The notes under the pieces were generated by a model. The model was not told the origin of the DNA. It did not search any database and saw only the letters and a program-made list of their open reading frames with translations. 64,000 bases of DNA from Mediterraneibacter glycyrrhizinilyticus. GTDB lineage: Bacteria > Bacillota > Clostridia > Lachnospirales > Lachnospiraceae. Made by a program: the position numbers and the translations under genes. Below are positions 8,323 to 17,616 of the stretch, piece after piece. The DNA lies in assembly GCF_015560805.1 (NCBI RefSeq), contig NZ_JADMSO010000003.1:1-64000 (forward strand). Reading direction: 5' to 3'. How positions within the stretch are numbered: the stretch's first letter is position 1; every line of letters begins with the position of its first letter.

Positions 8323-8727
8323 ATGGATTTTGTTCCAGATTTTCAAATTGCGCATATCGGTGTAAATTTGCCGGATGAAATTTGCGCTGCTCAGTGTGCA
8401 GAACAGTTTGCGGAACTGTTTGATTTAAAGAAAAATATAGAAAAAGAGAGCGGAGATGCCTGCTTTACGGGAACACAGATTGAATGGATGAAAAAGCCGG
8501 GGCGTGGAAAACATGGACATATCGCACTGGAAACGGAGGATTTGCCGGGAGCACGAGAATATCTGGAGAAAAGAGGATTTCGTTTTTTAAATGAAACTGC
8601 AAAATATCTTCCGGATGGCAGAATACTTGTTTTATATGCGGAACAGGAAATCGGAGGATTTGCCATTCATTTAATGCAGAAGCAAAAGACAGGAGGAAAT
8701 ATAGAAAATGATACGAGAATGGAATGA
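8323..8727 (+). CDS. Small VOC-fold protein resembling the C-terminal domain of Firmicute KDPG aldolases
   Basis: The 134-residue protein has the beta-alpha-beta-beta-beta pattern of the vicinal oxygen chelate fold. From memory of the family it resembles the C-terminal domain fused to many clostridial 2-keto-3-deoxy-6-phosphogluconate aldolases: [13 protein letters not shown] at the start, [14 protein letters not shown] in the middle, and [12 protein letters not shown] at the end. Here the aldolase domain is absent and the module stands alone. It overlaps the following dehydratase gene by 20 bp, so the two are probably translated together. Function is unknown. It may bind the keto-acid product or the dehydratase, but that is inference. 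Confidence 0.65.
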   Translation: MDFVPDFQIAHIGVNLPDEICAAQCAEQFAELFDLKKNIEKESGDACFTGTQIEWMKKPGRGKHGHIALETEDLPGAREYLEKRGFRFLNETAKYLPDGRILVLYAEQEIGGFAIHLMQKQKTGGNIENDTRME

Positions 8728-10372
8728 AGAATCGTTAGATCATAGAAATACACTGCTTTATGCAATGGGAATCAGCGAAGAAGATGCAAAACGTCCGATC
8801 ATCGGTCTCCTGAATACGTGGAACGAGATGAATCCTGGGCATTTTCCATTTGATAAAGAACTGATTGCTGAGATGAAGAAGGAAATCTATCAGGCTGGAG
8901 GATTGGCTTTGGAATTGCCGATCTCCGGTATTTGCGACGGGATTTGCAGCAATACACCGGGAGATCGTTATACGTTGCCGGCAAGAGATATGGTGTCAAG
9001 CGAAGTTGAGACCGTGGCGGAATTAAACATGTTGGAAGGTATGGTAATGATGGCAACCTGCGACAAGGTGGTTCCGGGAATGCTGATGGGAGCTCTGCGT
9101 GTGAATATACCAACGGTTATGATGACCGGAGGATATATGGCAGCAGGACATTATCAGGGAAGAATGCTGACATTGACACACACAAAACAGGCTTATGCAG
9201 CGTATATCGCCGGAGATATGTCGGAAGAGGATTACAAAGGCATTGTGCGCAATGCATGTCCAACACCGGGGGCATGTCCTTTTATGGGAACTGCGAATAC
9301 GATGTGTGCAATGGCAGAAATTCTTGGATTTTCTCCTCATGGTGCAGCAAGCTGCAGAAGCCAGACAGAAAAATGGCATGAACTAGCAAGACAGGCGGCA
9401 CGTCAGATCATGGAAGCATGGAAACAGGAAATAAGACCAAGCGATATATTGAATAAAAGTAGTTTTGAAAATGTTGTACGTTATATGATGGCAACAGGAG
9501 GAAGTACGAACAGTGTTCTTCATATACCTGCGATTGCCCGGCAGATCGGAATCGATATTACACCAGAGACATTCGATGAAATCAGTCGGGAGGTTCCTGT
9601 TATCAGTACGATCTATCCGAACCATCCGACGAATACAATGGAAGAATTTGAAATGGCAGGAGGTTTGGGGGCCGTTGTAAAGGAACTGGAAAAAGCTGGG
9701 AAAATCGATGCATCTGCAAAGGGAATGTTTGGAACAATCGCACAAAAAGCGGCGTTGGCTAAGAATCAAAATAAGGAAGTGATTCATCCGGTATCAAACC
9801 CGATCCATGAACAAGGCGGACTGGCAGTATTGCATGGAAATATCGGTACAGACAGTGCGATTGTCAAGTTCAGTGCAGTAGATCCGGCAGCTTGGAAGTT
9901 TTCGGGTCCGGCAAAATGTTATGACAGTCAGGATGATGCATGGCATGCGATTCTGCGAGATGAAATTGTAGCAGGAGATGTGGTTATCATCCGATACGAG
10001 GGTCCAAAAGGAAGTCCCGGAATGCCGCATATGGAAACGTTTATGGCAGCAGTTCTCGGAAAGGGACTGGGAAGTAAAATCGCGTTGGTATCGGATGGAC
10101 GTTTCAGCGGAGCAACAGGCGGACTTGCAATCGGGCATGTAAGTCCGGAAGCGTATGAGGGCGGCAACTTGGCACTTATTCGAAATAATGATATAATACA
10201 TATTAATATTGAAGAGCGGAAACTCGAAGTAGATGTGTCAGAAGAAGAGTTTGAGCGGAGAAAAAAAGAATTTTTGCCGATCGTGAAACCGGCAAAAGGA
10301 TGGCTTAGTCTTTATCGCAGACAATGCACTTCAGCACATCGTGGCGCAACTGTATACTGGGAGAAAGAGTAG
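8708..10372 (+). CDS. IlvD/Edd family dehydratase (sugar-acid type)
   Basis: The 554-residue protein belongs to the dihydroxy-acid/6-phosphogluconate dehydratase family. Such enzymes use an Fe-S cluster and Mg to remove water from a 2,3-dihydroxy acid and give a 2-keto-3-deoxy acid. Family segments visible are [53 protein letters not shown] (Cys ligands), [14 protein letters not shown] and [22 protein letters not shown]. Its context with an epimerase and two dehydrogenases favours a sugar acid substrate over valine/isoleucine synthesis, since no other ilv gene is near. The exact substrate cannot be read from the sequence. Confidence 0.85.
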   Translation: MIREWNEESLDHRNTLLYAMGISEEDAKRPIIGLLNTWNEMNPGHFPFDKELIAEMKKEIYQAGGLALELPISGICDGICSNTPGDRYTLPARDMVSSEVETVAELNMLEGMVMMATCDKVVPGMLMGALRVNIPTVMMTGGYMAAGHYQGRMLTLTHTKQAYAAYIAGDMSEEDYKGIVRNACPTPGACPFMGTANTMCAMAEILGFSPHGAASCRSQTEKWHELARQAARQIMEAWKQEIRPSDILNKSSFENVVRYMMATGGSTNSVLHIPAIARQIGIDITPETFDEISREVPVISTIYPNHPTNTMEEFEMAGGLGAVVKELEKAGKIDASAKGMFGTIAQKAALAKNQNKEVIHPVSNPIHEQGGLAVLHGNIGTDSAIVKFSAVDPAAWKFSGPAKCYDSQDDAWHAILRDEIVAGDVVIIRYEGPKGSPGMPHMETFMAAVLGKGLGSKIALVSDGRFSGATGGLAIGHVSPEAYEGGNLALIRNNDIIHINIEERKLEVDVSEEEFERRKKEFLPIVKPAKGWLSLYRRQCTSAHRGATVYWEKE

Positions 10373-10404
10373 ACCCCGCTAAAAAATGACATGGGGGTGG
10401 CGGT

Positions 10405-11427
10405 ATGACAACCACAGCAAATTTAAAAGATGTAGCAAAAATAGCAGGAGTTTCAGTCAGTACAGTTTCACGCGCACTGAACGGTAAGAGCTGTGTGAAT
10501 GAGGAAACAAAAAAAAGGATCATGGATGCTGTGGAGCAGACAAATTATCGACCCAATATCATATCAAAAAGTCTGAAAATGGGAAAAAGTAATACGATTT
10601 GTCTCCTTGTGTCTACGATTCAGAACCCTATTTTTGCGGAGATTACACAGGGTGTGGAAGACACAGCGAGAAAAAGCGGATATATCGTAGTGCTTTGTAA
10701 TACAGATGAAGACGAGGCGATTGAAAGAGAATATATCGAGAATATGAAGACGCGTTGGGTTGACGGATTTATTATATGCTCAGCGGTAAATTCCAGCCAG
10801 TATATTAAACGTTTGCGGGGAGAAGGATTTCCTGTTGTTATGGTCAATCGTTTTGATAAAGAAGACGAAAAAAATGTAGATACGGTAGGCGTTGATAATT
10901 ATCAGGCAGCGTATGACGCAACAAGATATTTGATACAGACAGGACATCGCAGGATTGCACTGGGATGTGGATCGGAGGAGTTATATCTGTATCGTGAACG
11001 TTACAGAGGTTATCGGGAGGCATTGGAGGATGCAGGGATTTCTTATGATGACGGGCTTGTTATGCGCGAGACATATAGTCAGGAATGTTTTTATCAATTG
11101 ACAAAAAAATTGATGTCGGCAGGCGATCCCCCGGATGCGATTTTTGCCTTGAGTGATCCGATCGCATTTCGGATCATGCATGCGTTACATGATATGAATC
11201 TGAATATCCCGAATGATATAGCAGTGATAGGATTTGATAATGTGGAATTGTCTTCCATGGTGGAACCACCGCTGACAACGGTTTCACAGCCGTTATATGA
11301 TCTTGGTTGTGCCGCGGCAAAAAGTTTGATACGGCAGATCCAGCATAAAGACAGGTGTGGAGAACTGCCGACACCGGTAAATAGTGTGCTTGGAACAAGT
11401 TTGATTTTAAGAAGATCGACAAGATAG
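10405..11427 (+). CDS. LacI/GalR family transcriptional regulator
   Basis: The 340-residue regulator has the LacI helix-turn-helix and hinge (LKDVAKIAGVSVSTVSRALNG at residues 7-27), then a periplasmic-binding-protein-like ligand domain with NPIFAEITQGVEDTAR and the C-terminal DIAVIGFDNVELSSMVEPPLTTV signature. It lies inside the catabolic operon between the dehydratase and epimerase genes. The two palindromes at 3618 and 3753 are its most likely sites. It probably represses the operon until a pathway sugar or acid binds. Confidence 0.92.
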   Translation: MTTTANLKDVAKIAGVSVSTVSRALNGKSCVNEETKKRIMDAVEQTNYRPNIISKSLKMGKSNTICLLVSTIQNPIFAEITQGVEDTARKSGYIVVLCNTDEDEAIEREYIENMKTRWVDGFIICSAVNSSQYIKRLRGEGFPVVMVNRFDKEDEKNVDTVGVDNYQAAYDATRYLIQTGHRRIALGCGSEELYLYRERYRGYREALEDAGISYDDGLVMRETYSQECFYQLTKKLMSAGDPPDAIFALSDPIAFRIMHALHDMNLNIPNDIAVIGFDNVELSSMVEPPLTTVSQPLYDLGCAAAKSLIRQIQHKDRCGELPTPVNSVLGTSLILRRSTR

Positions 11428-11452
11428 AAAAGAAACCAAAGGGGGAACTTTG

Positions 11453-12289
11453 GTGAATATATTAGGAATTAATTTATGGAACTGGTGCAAAGAGTTAAAC
11501 AGTGCATGTTGTGGGATTCCGACGAAAATAAAAGAAATGGGATTTACAGCAGTGGAAATACCAATGACGAACTCGTCATTGCCGTCATTGCTTAGAGACG
11601 AGATCCGTGATACAAAACTGCAGGTCAGTCTGTGCGCAGCTATGGGAAAGGGAAGAGACTTATCCAGTTTTGATCCGTCTGTGAGAAAGGATACGATGAA
11701 ATATCTTACAGAATGTTTGCAGACAGGAGCAGAAGTGAACGCTAAAATCTTTTGCGGACCATTGTACGCAGGAGGGGGAAAACGGCATTGGCTCGGAGCG
11801 GACGAAAAGAAGCGGGAATGGGAATTGGCTGTTACGGGGATTCGTGAATTGGCTTCTCGTGCAGGTGAATATGGGATTGTACTTGCATTGGAACCGTTAA
11901 ATCGTTATCGGACTAGTGTTGTAAATACAGTGGAGCAGGCGTTAGAAATGATAAAAGAAATCGATGCGCCGAATGTGGGGATCCATTATGATACGTTTCA
12001 CGCATGTCTGGAAGAAAAAGACCTTCTGGAATCGTTGGAATTGGCATTACAATCAGGAAAAGTCGAACATTTTCATGCATGTGCAAATAACAGGGGGGCA
12101 CCGGGACAAGGAGTGCTTCCATGGCAGGAAATTATGGATCTTTTAGTGAAATATCAATATTCGGGACATATTACGATGGAAACATTCGCACTGGGAGGAT
12201 TGGACAGCAGCTGGATTCAAGTACATGAAGAACCGGATGAACTTGCAGCGGCTGGATTAACTTATTTAAGAACGTATTTCAAAAAATAA
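11453..12289 (+). CDS. Sugar epimerase/isomerase TIM barrel, D-tagatose/D-psicose 3-epimerase-like
   Basis: The 278-residue protein is an AP-endonuclease-2-fold TIM barrel. It carries the ketose 3-epimerase pattern: FCGPLYAGGGK near residue 100, LALEPLNRYRTSVVNT (catalytic/metal Glu) near 144, VGIHYDTFHACLEE (metal Asp and His), HFHACANNRGAPGQG, and TMETFALGG with the last metal Glu. Known relatives epimerise ketohexoses at C-3 using Mn or Co. The start is uncertain: TTG at 11450 is possible, but GTG at 11453 has better spacing from the AAAGGGGG site. It suggests that a ketose or keto-intermediate occurs in the pathway. Confidence 0.8.
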   Translation: MNILGINLWNWCKELNSACCGIPTKIKEMGFTAVEIPMTNSSLPSLLRDEIRDTKLQVSLCAAMGKGRDLSSFDPSVRKDTMKYLTECLQTGAEVNAKIFCGPLYAGGGKRHWLGADEKKREWELAVTGIRELASRAGEYGIVLALEPLNRYRTSVVNTVEQALEMIKEIDAPNVGIHYDTFHACLEEKDLLESLELALQSGKVEHFHACANNRGAPGQGVLPWQEIMDLLVKYQYSGHITMETFALGGLDSSWIQVHEEPDELAAAGLTYLRTYFKK

Positions 12290-12315
12290 AATATTGAATA
12301 GAAAGAGGGGCTTTT

Positions 12316-13344
12316 ATGGAACCGATTATGAATCGGGTAGGAGAAGTTTATGAGCCTTTTAAGGTACATTTTCTGACAAAAAGGATAGAAAAGCTGCAGG
12401 AAGATGAGGTCTTGATCAAAGTAAGAGCGAGCGCAATCTGCGGGAGCGATCTGCATATTGCAAGAGGAATGCATCCGTCTGCCCCACTTCCGGTTACGAT
12501 CGGACATGAATTTTCAGGAGATGTTGTGGCAATTGGGAAGAATGTTCATAATATAGGACTTGGAGAGAGAGTCACGGTAGAACCGTGTATCGTTTGTGGA
12601 GAATGTGAGGCATGCAGACATGGGGATTACGGATATTGTGAACATATTACGTTTACATATCGAAACGGAGACGGCGCAATGGCTGACTATGTTGTTGTAA
12701 AATCACCATATGTGTATTCACTGCCGGATTATCTTTCTTATGAGACCGGAGCGTTGATCGAACCGTTGGCAGTGGCGACTCATGCGGTCAGAAGAGCGGA
12801 TGTCAGGTTGGGAGAACAAGTATTGATCATCGGAGCAGGTGCAATTGGGATGATGACAGCTGCTATGTGCCGCAGAAGCGGAGCAGCAGAAGTCATTGTC
12901 GCTGATTTCTCCGAAAGTCGGCTCGAAATGGCACTGAAAGTTGGTGCGACCAGAGTGATCAACAGTAAAAAGACAGATCTGGAAGTAGAAGTGATGCGGC
13001 TTACGGAGCATAGAGGGGTCGATAAAAGTTTTGAATGTGTAGGAAGAGAAAGTTGCTTCAACCAGGCGATTATGACATTGAAGCGCAATGGAGTGGCTAC
13101 GATTGTAGGAATTTATGAGCACCCGCAGATTCAATTTATGGCAAGTCGTCTTGTGACCCATGAAATTAAAATTCAAGGGGCGCAAGGATATTGTTGGGAT
13201 TTTCCGGTAGCAATTGCGGCTGCAAAAGAAATTCCACTGGAAAAGTTTATTACGCATATATTTCCACTCGATCGACTTCAGGAAGCTTTAGATACGGCGC
13301 TAGATAGAGAGAGCAATAGTATAAAAGTGATTGTAAAACCATAA
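12316..13344 (+). CDS. Zinc-dependent medium-chain alcohol/polyol dehydrogenase
   Basis: The 342-residue protein has the MDR layout: catalytic zinc residues in ICGSDLH and GHEFSGDV, four structural-zinc Cys in CIVCGECEACRHGDYGYC, and a Rossmann domain with IIGAGAIGMM then VADFSESR, suggesting NAD preference. The best family match is the sorbitol/threonine/L-idonate-5-dehydrogenase group, which oxidises a secondary alcohol of a sugar, polyol or sugar acid. It lies 26 bp after the epimerase gene and 35 bp before an SDR gene in the same operon. Confidence 0.85.
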   Translation: MEPIMNRVGEVYEPFKVHFLTKRIEKLQEDEVLIKVRASAICGSDLHIARGMHPSAPLPVTIGHEFSGDVVAIGKNVHNIGLGERVTVEPCIVCGECEACRHGDYGYCEHITFTYRNGDGAMADYVVVKSPYVYSLPDYLSYETGALIEPLAVATHAVRRADVRLGEQVLIIGAGAIGMMTAAMCRRSGAAEVIVADFSESRLEMALKVGATRVINSKKTDLEVEVMRLTEHRGVDKSFECVGRESCFNQAIMTLKRNGVATIVGIYEHPQIQFMASRLVTHEIKIQGAQGYCWDFPVAIAAAKEIPLEKFITHIFPLDRLQEALDTALDRESNSIKVIVKP

Positions 13345-13379
13345 AAGCAGATCGGATGATTAAAGGAGTATGAAAATAT

Positions 13380-14147
13380 ATGAAAAAAACAGCAATTATT
13401 ACCGGCTCAAGTCGTGGAATAGGATTCGCAATCGCACGGCGGCTTGGGCTGGACGGGAATCGGATTGTAATGGTGGCAACTGGTACGCAGGGGAAAAATC
13501 AGGCGGCATTGGATGAACTGGAGTCACTTGGCATTGAATGCATGTATGTGCAGGCCAATATTGGGAGTCATGATGATAGACTGAAAATCGTAAGAGAAAC
13601 GGCAGAAAAATTTGAAAGGATTGATATCCTTGTGAATAATGCAGGCGTTGCGCCTTTGATTCGGGCAGATTTACTTGATATGACAGAGGAAAGTTTTGAT
13701 CGAGTGATCAGCGTGAATACAAAAGGAACCATGTTTTTAACTCAGGCTGTTGCAAAGCAGATGATCAGTCAGGAACCGGTCGACGGGCGAAGAGGTATTA
13801 TTGTGAATGTATCCAGTTGCAGCGCAGCAGTGTCAAGTGTAAGCCGTGGAGAGTATTGTATTTCAAAAGCCGGAGTATCTATGCTTACAACATTGTATGC
13901 TGACAGATTGGCAGCAGAGGGAATTCTGGTACACGAGGTGCGTCCGGGAGTGATCGCGACAGATATGACGAGCACGGTGACAGAGAAATATGACCAGTTG
14001 ATTCAAGACGGGGCATTCCCGATCGCACGTTGGGGAAGACCGGAAGATGTGGCAAATGTTGTGAGTGCATTCTGCAGTGATAAATTTCAATATACAACAG
14101 GAAATTATATTGATGTCGATGGAGGGTTTCACATCAGCCGTTTATAG
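13380..14147 (+). CDS. Short-chain dehydrogenase/reductase
   Basis: The 255-residue protein is a classical SDR with TGSSRGIG at the N-terminus, NNAGVAPL near residue 90, catalytic Ser in VNVSSCS, and the YCISK Tyr/Lys pair. The end, GNYIDVDGGFHISR, is typical of FabG-like enzymes. It should interconvert a ketone and a secondary alcohol with NAD(P)H. Context points to a sugar or hydroxy-acid intermediate rather than fatty acid synthesis. It ends 8 bp before the next gene. Confidence 0.88.
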   Translation: MKKTAIITGSSRGIGFAIARRLGLDGNRIVMVATGTQGKNQAALDELESLGIECMYVQANIGSHDDRLKIVRETAEKFERIDILVNNAGVAPLIRADLLDMTEESFDRVISVNTKGTMFLTQAVAKQMISQEPVDGRRGIIVNVSSCSAAVSSVSRGEYCISKAGVSMLTTLYADRLAAEGILVHEVRPGVIATDMTSTVTEKYDQLIQDGAFPIARWGRPEDVANVVSAFCSDKFQYTTGNYIDVDGGFHISRL

Positions 14148-14155
14148 GAGGATGT

Positions 14156-16111
14156 ATGAGAGAGCAGATTTTAAAAACAGAAGAAATTTCAGCGAGGCTT
14201 TTATCTTGTAATACGGTGATCGTCGGAACCGGAGCCGCAGGATATAATGCAGCGGATCGGCTATGGGAGTTAGGACAGCAAGATATTTTAATTGTAACAG
14301 AAAATCGTATGGCGGGGACGAGCAGGAATACAGGAAGTGATAAGCAGACTTATTATAAATTGACGTTATCAGGAGAAATTCCGGATAGTGTGATGGAGAT
14401 GGCAGAAAATCTTTTTACAGGACAATGTGTAGATGGAGATCTGGCATTATGTGAGGCTGCGCTTTCCGTACAGAGCTTTATGCGATTGGTAGAATTAGGA
14501 GTCCCGTTTCCGAAAAATCGATACGGTGAATATGTAGGATATAAGACAGATCATGATCCAAGACGCCGTGCGACCAGTGTAGGACCGTATACCAGTAAAC
14601 AGATGACAGAAAAATTGGAACGGTCAGTCCTGAGTAAAGGAATCCCGATGCTGGATCATATGCAGGTCATCCAGATTCTGAGTGATGGGAAAAAAGTGTA
14701 TGGTTTGTTATGTTTGAATACGGAAGCAGTTGTGAATGAGGAACTGTTTGTAGTGATTCAGTGCAGAAATGTTGTGTATGCAACCGGGGGACCAGCGGGT
14801 ATGTATGCTAACAGTGTATATCCGGGTTCACAATACGGCGCAACAGGTGTGGCATTGGAAGCAGGTGCGAAAGGGAAAAACCTTACAGAGTGGCAATATG
14901 GTATGGCTTCCCTAAATCCACGGTGGAATGTATCAGGGACATATATGCAGGTATTGCCACGTATGTATTCCATAAATCAAGATGGAACAGATGAGCGCGA
15001 ATTCCTGATGGATTTTTTTGAAAATCCAGAGGAAATGTTAAGCAAACTATTTTTAAAAGGTTATCAGTGGCCGTTTGATGTGAGAAAAGTGACATCAGGA
15101 AGTTCCATTATCGATATTCTGGTTTACCTGGAAACTTGTAAAGGAAGGCGTGTATTTTTGGACTATCGAGAAAATCCGGTTCGGGGAGGCTTTTCTTATG
15201 AGAAACTGGAAAAGGAAGCGCAGGAATATCTGAAAAGTGCCGGAGCTTGTTTTGGAACGCCGATCGAGCGGTTAAAGCATATGAATCTTCCTGCTGTTGA
15301 GTTTTATCGGGACAAAGGTGTTGATCTGGAAACGGAACCGCTTGAAATCTCTCTTTGTGCTCAGCATAATAATGGCGGACTTGCGATCGATCATTGGTGG
15401 CAGACAAATGTAAAAGGTTTTTTTGCAGTAGGGGAAGTCGCTGCAAGTCACGGGGTATATCGTCCGGGAGGGACTGCTTTAAATGCGGGACAGGTTGGAA
15501 GCATGCGCGCGGCGCAGTATATTGCAAAAACTGGAAAAGGCATGCCGGAAGAGGAAACTTTATTTTCAGACATAGCCCAAAAAGCGTTGGTACAAATGAA
15601 CCGGTTTGCAGAGAATGTGAAATCGACGGAGTCAAATGTAAGAAATTTACATATGCATGCCGCAAAAAACATGAGCATGTGCGGCGCTGCAATCCGGAAT
15701 AAAGAGGAAATCGAAGCTTATTGTAAAAAGTTGCCGGAAGTGATAGAAAGTCTGTCTGACCGTGTGAAAATTTCCTCTGTAAAAGAACTGAAATGGGCTT
15801 TCCGATTGCGGGATGAGTTGATCGCTCAGTTTGTATATTTATCTGCGATGTTAGATTATATTTCCAATGGCGGAAAAAGCAGAGGAAGCGCATTATATAC
15901 GGATCCGAATGGAACAAAACCATTTGCGCAATTACCGGATGTATTTACCTTTAAAATGGATGATGGAAGCAAAGGAGAATGGGTTCAGGAAGTACAGTAT
16001 AAGGGAGCATACTGTCAGTTTGAATGGAGGCAAGTAAGACCGATCCCGAAAGAGGATGATTTCTTTGAAAATGTCTGGAGAAGTTATCGGGAGAATGAAA
16101 ATGTTTATTGA
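14156..16111 (+). CDS. FAD-dependent oxidoreductase of the fumarate reductase/aspartate oxidase flavoprotein family
   Basis: The 651-residue protein opens with an FAD-binding motif VIVGTGAAGYNAADRL (residues 21-36) and has the family's capping and C-terminal helical domains. The stretch NNGGLAIDHWWQTNVKGFFA followed by VGEVAASHGVYRPGG is the conserved FAD-proximal segment of fumarate reductase, succinate dehydrogenase and L-aspartate oxidase flavoproteins. No iron-sulfur or membrane subunit gene accompanies it, and no secretion signal is visible, so it is probably a soluble cytoplasmic dehydrogenase or reductase. It is the last gene of the catabolic operon. Substrate unknown. Confidence 0.8.
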   Translation: MREQILKTEEISARLLSCNTVIVGTGAAGYNAADRLWELGQQDILIVTENRMAGTSRNTGSDKQTYYKLTLSGEIPDSVMEMAENLFTGQCVDGDLALCEAALSVQSFMRLVELGVPFPKNRYGEYVGYKTDHDPRRRATSVGPYTSKQMTEKLERSVLSKGIPMLDHMQVIQILSDGKKVYGLLCLNTEAVVNEELFVVIQCRNVVYATGGPAGMYANSVYPGSQYGATGVALEAGAKGKNLTEWQYGMASLNPRWNVSGTYMQVLPRMYSINQDGTDEREFLMDFFENPEEMLSKLFLKGYQWPFDVRKVTSGSSIIDILVYLETCKGRRVFLDYRENPVRGGFSYEKLEKEAQEYLKSAGACFGTPIERLKHMNLPAVEFYRDKGVDLETEPLEISLCAQHNNGGLAIDHWWQTNVKGFFAVGEVAASHGVYRPGGTALNAGQVGSMRAAQYIAKTGKGMPEEETLFSDIAQKALVQMNRFAENVKSTESNVRNLHMHAAKNMSMCGAAIRNKEEIEAYCKKLPEVIESLSDRVKISSVKELKWAFRLRDELIAQFVYLSAMLDYISNGGKSRGSALYTDPNGTKPFAQLPDVFTFKMDDGSKGEWVQEVQYKGAYCQFEWRQVRPIPKEDDFFENVWRSYRENENVY

Positions 16112-16155
16112 GTGAGAAACAGAAGAGGAAATAAAAACAGGTTAAAATCACACCA

Positions 16156-16184
16156 TTGACACATGAAAAAGTGAGTGCTATAAT
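16156..16184 (+). promoter_or_regulatory. Consensus promoter of the trp T-box leader
   Basis: TTGACA (16156-16161), a 17-bp spacer and TATAAT (16179-16184) match both consensus boxes exactly. Transcription should start near 16191 and run through the T-box leader. Confidence 0.88.
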
Positions 16185-16214
16185 TCAGTCTAAATTAATT
16201 TAATAATTTAACAC

Positions 16215-16545
16215 ATCAAACCGATGAAGCAGAGATAACGGCAATGATGCCTTTACAGAGAGCCTGGGGAGCTGAGAGCCGGGTGAGAAACAAGTTGTCA
16301 AATGGACTGCTGAGGGTACAGTCAAATGTTGTAAATCAGATTAGTTTAAGTGATATGCAGCAGAGTATTCTGTAACGTGAAGGCATACGTTAGTTGCCGG
16401 GGATATGTTGGTATCTTTGCTAAGTGCATGGGGGACTCCCCATGAATCAAGGTGGCACCGCGGATGAGTGGTATACAATGTAAGTATATGAGATTCGCCC
16501 TTGACAGAAAATATAGGTATTTTCTGTCAAGGGCGTTTTTTGTAT
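16215..16545 (+). ncRNA. T-box riboswitch, tryptophan specificity
   Basis: The leader contains the hallmark T-box sequence AAGGTGGCACCGCGG (16449-16463) and a stem I region with GATGAAG, an AGCTGAGAG apical segment and a specifier-loop context AATGGACTGCTGAG. This places the specifier UGG (Trp) at 16303-16305. The UGGC bulge would pair with a GCCA acceptor end, which fits the G discriminator base of tRNA-Trp. A strong terminator follows at 16496-16541. Uncharged tRNA-Trp should therefore favour antitermination and expression of the trp genes downstream. Confidence 0.9.
16496..16541 (+). terminator. T-box-controlled terminator
   Basis: An uninterrupted 18-bp stem (16496-16513 with 16518-16535, loop TAGG) is followed by six T residues. 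It lies 40 bp before trpD and is the alternative to the T-box antiterminator. Confidence 0.93.
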
Positions 16546-16581
16546 ATAAATTATTGCTACGAAAAAGGAGAGGTGAATGAG

Positions 16582-17598
16582 ATGATCAAAGAAGCGATTG
16601 TAAAAATTGTCAATAAACAAGATCTGACGTATGAAGAGGCTTATGAAGTGATGAATGAAATCATGAGCGGGAAAACGACTTCGACGCAGAATGCTGCATT
16701 TCTTGCAGCGCTGTCAACGAAAAGTGCAAGAGCTGAGACAACCGATGAAATTGCAGGCTGTGCGGCTGCAATGCGTGAGCATGCGATACAAGTAGATACA
16801 AACATGGAATTGTTTGAAATTGTGGGGACAGGTGGTGATAATGCGCAAAGCTTTAATATTTCAACAACGGCGGCATTGGTTGCAGCCGCCGGAGGAATGA
16901 AAGTTGCAAAACACGGAAATCGTGCGGCGTCTTCGAAATGCGGAACTGCCGATTGTCTGGAAGCACTAGGGGTTCAAATTCAGCAAAGTCCGGAGAAATG
17001 CAGGGAACTGTTGGAAGAAGTGGGAATGTGTTTCTTTTTTGCGCAGAAATACCATACCTCCATGAAATATGTGGCATCCATTCGAAAAGAATTGGGATTT
17101 CGGACAGTATTTAATATTCTGGGACCGTTGACGAATCCGGGATCACCTCGTATGCAGCTCTTAGGAGTTTACGATGATTATCTGGTGGAGCCGCTTGCGC
17201 AAGTTCTTGTGAATCTTGGTGTCCGGCGGGGGATGGTTGTATATGGGCAGGATAAATTAGATGAGATCTCTTTAAGTGCACCGACAAAAATATGTGAAAT
17301 CCGTGACGGATGGTTTCGTTCTACTGTGATCACACCGGAAGAGTTTGGACTGAAACGTTGCAGAAAAGAAGAATTGAAAGGGGGAACGCCGGAAGAAAAT
17401 GCAGAAATCACAAGAAAAATCTTAAGAGGGGAAAAGGGTCCGAAGCGGGATGCAGTGTTAATGAATGCAGGAGCGTCGCTTTATATCGGCGGCAAAGCAG
17501 AGAACTTGAAAGACGGTATCCGATTGGCAGCAGAGCTGATCGATTCCGGAAAAGCGATGGAGATCCTGGAAAAATTAATCCGGTTTAGTCAGGAATAG
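16582..17598 (+). CDS. trpD: Anthranilate phosphoribosyltransferase
   Basis: The 338-residue enzyme transfers a phosphoribosyl group from PRPP to anthranilate. Its family motifs are visible: [18 protein letters not shown] (PRPP loop), [21 protein letters not shown], and [12 protein letters not shown] longer in-frame reading to 16501 exists, but it lies inside the terminator hairpin, and AAAGGAGAGG precedes the ATG at 16582. It is the first gene of the T-box-controlled operon. Unusually, trpE and trpG (anthranilate synthase) do not precede it. Confidence 0.96.
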   Translation: MIKEAIVKIVNKQDLTYEEAYEVMNEIMSGKTTSTQNAAFLAALSTKSARAETTDEIAGCAAAMREHAIQVDTNMELFEIVGTGGDNAQSFNISTTAALVAAAGGMKVAKHGNRAASSKCGTADCLEALGVQIQQSPEKCRELLEEVGMCFFFAQKYHTSMKYVASIRKELGFRTVFNILGPLTNPGSPRMQLLGVYDDYLVEPLAQVLVNLGVRRGMVVYGQDKLDEISLSAPTKICEIRDGWFRSTVITPEEFGLKRCRKEELKGGTPEENAEITRKILRGEKGPKRDAVLMNAGASLYIGGKAENLKDGIRLAAELIDSGKAMEILEKLIRFSQE

Positions 17599-17616
17599 TG
17601 GAATTAGGAGGGAAAC

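Noticed and set aside
10803-10818. AAACGTTTGC inside the lacI-family gene as a third operator
   Set aside because: Only one half matches the two promoter operators and it lies within coding sequence (Lys-Arg-Leu-Arg codons), so chance is more likely.
15108-15923. 271-codon antisense frame in the FAD oxidoreductase gene
   Set aside because: No start signals, biased composition, and the sense strand encodes an intact flavoprotein through the whole stretch.
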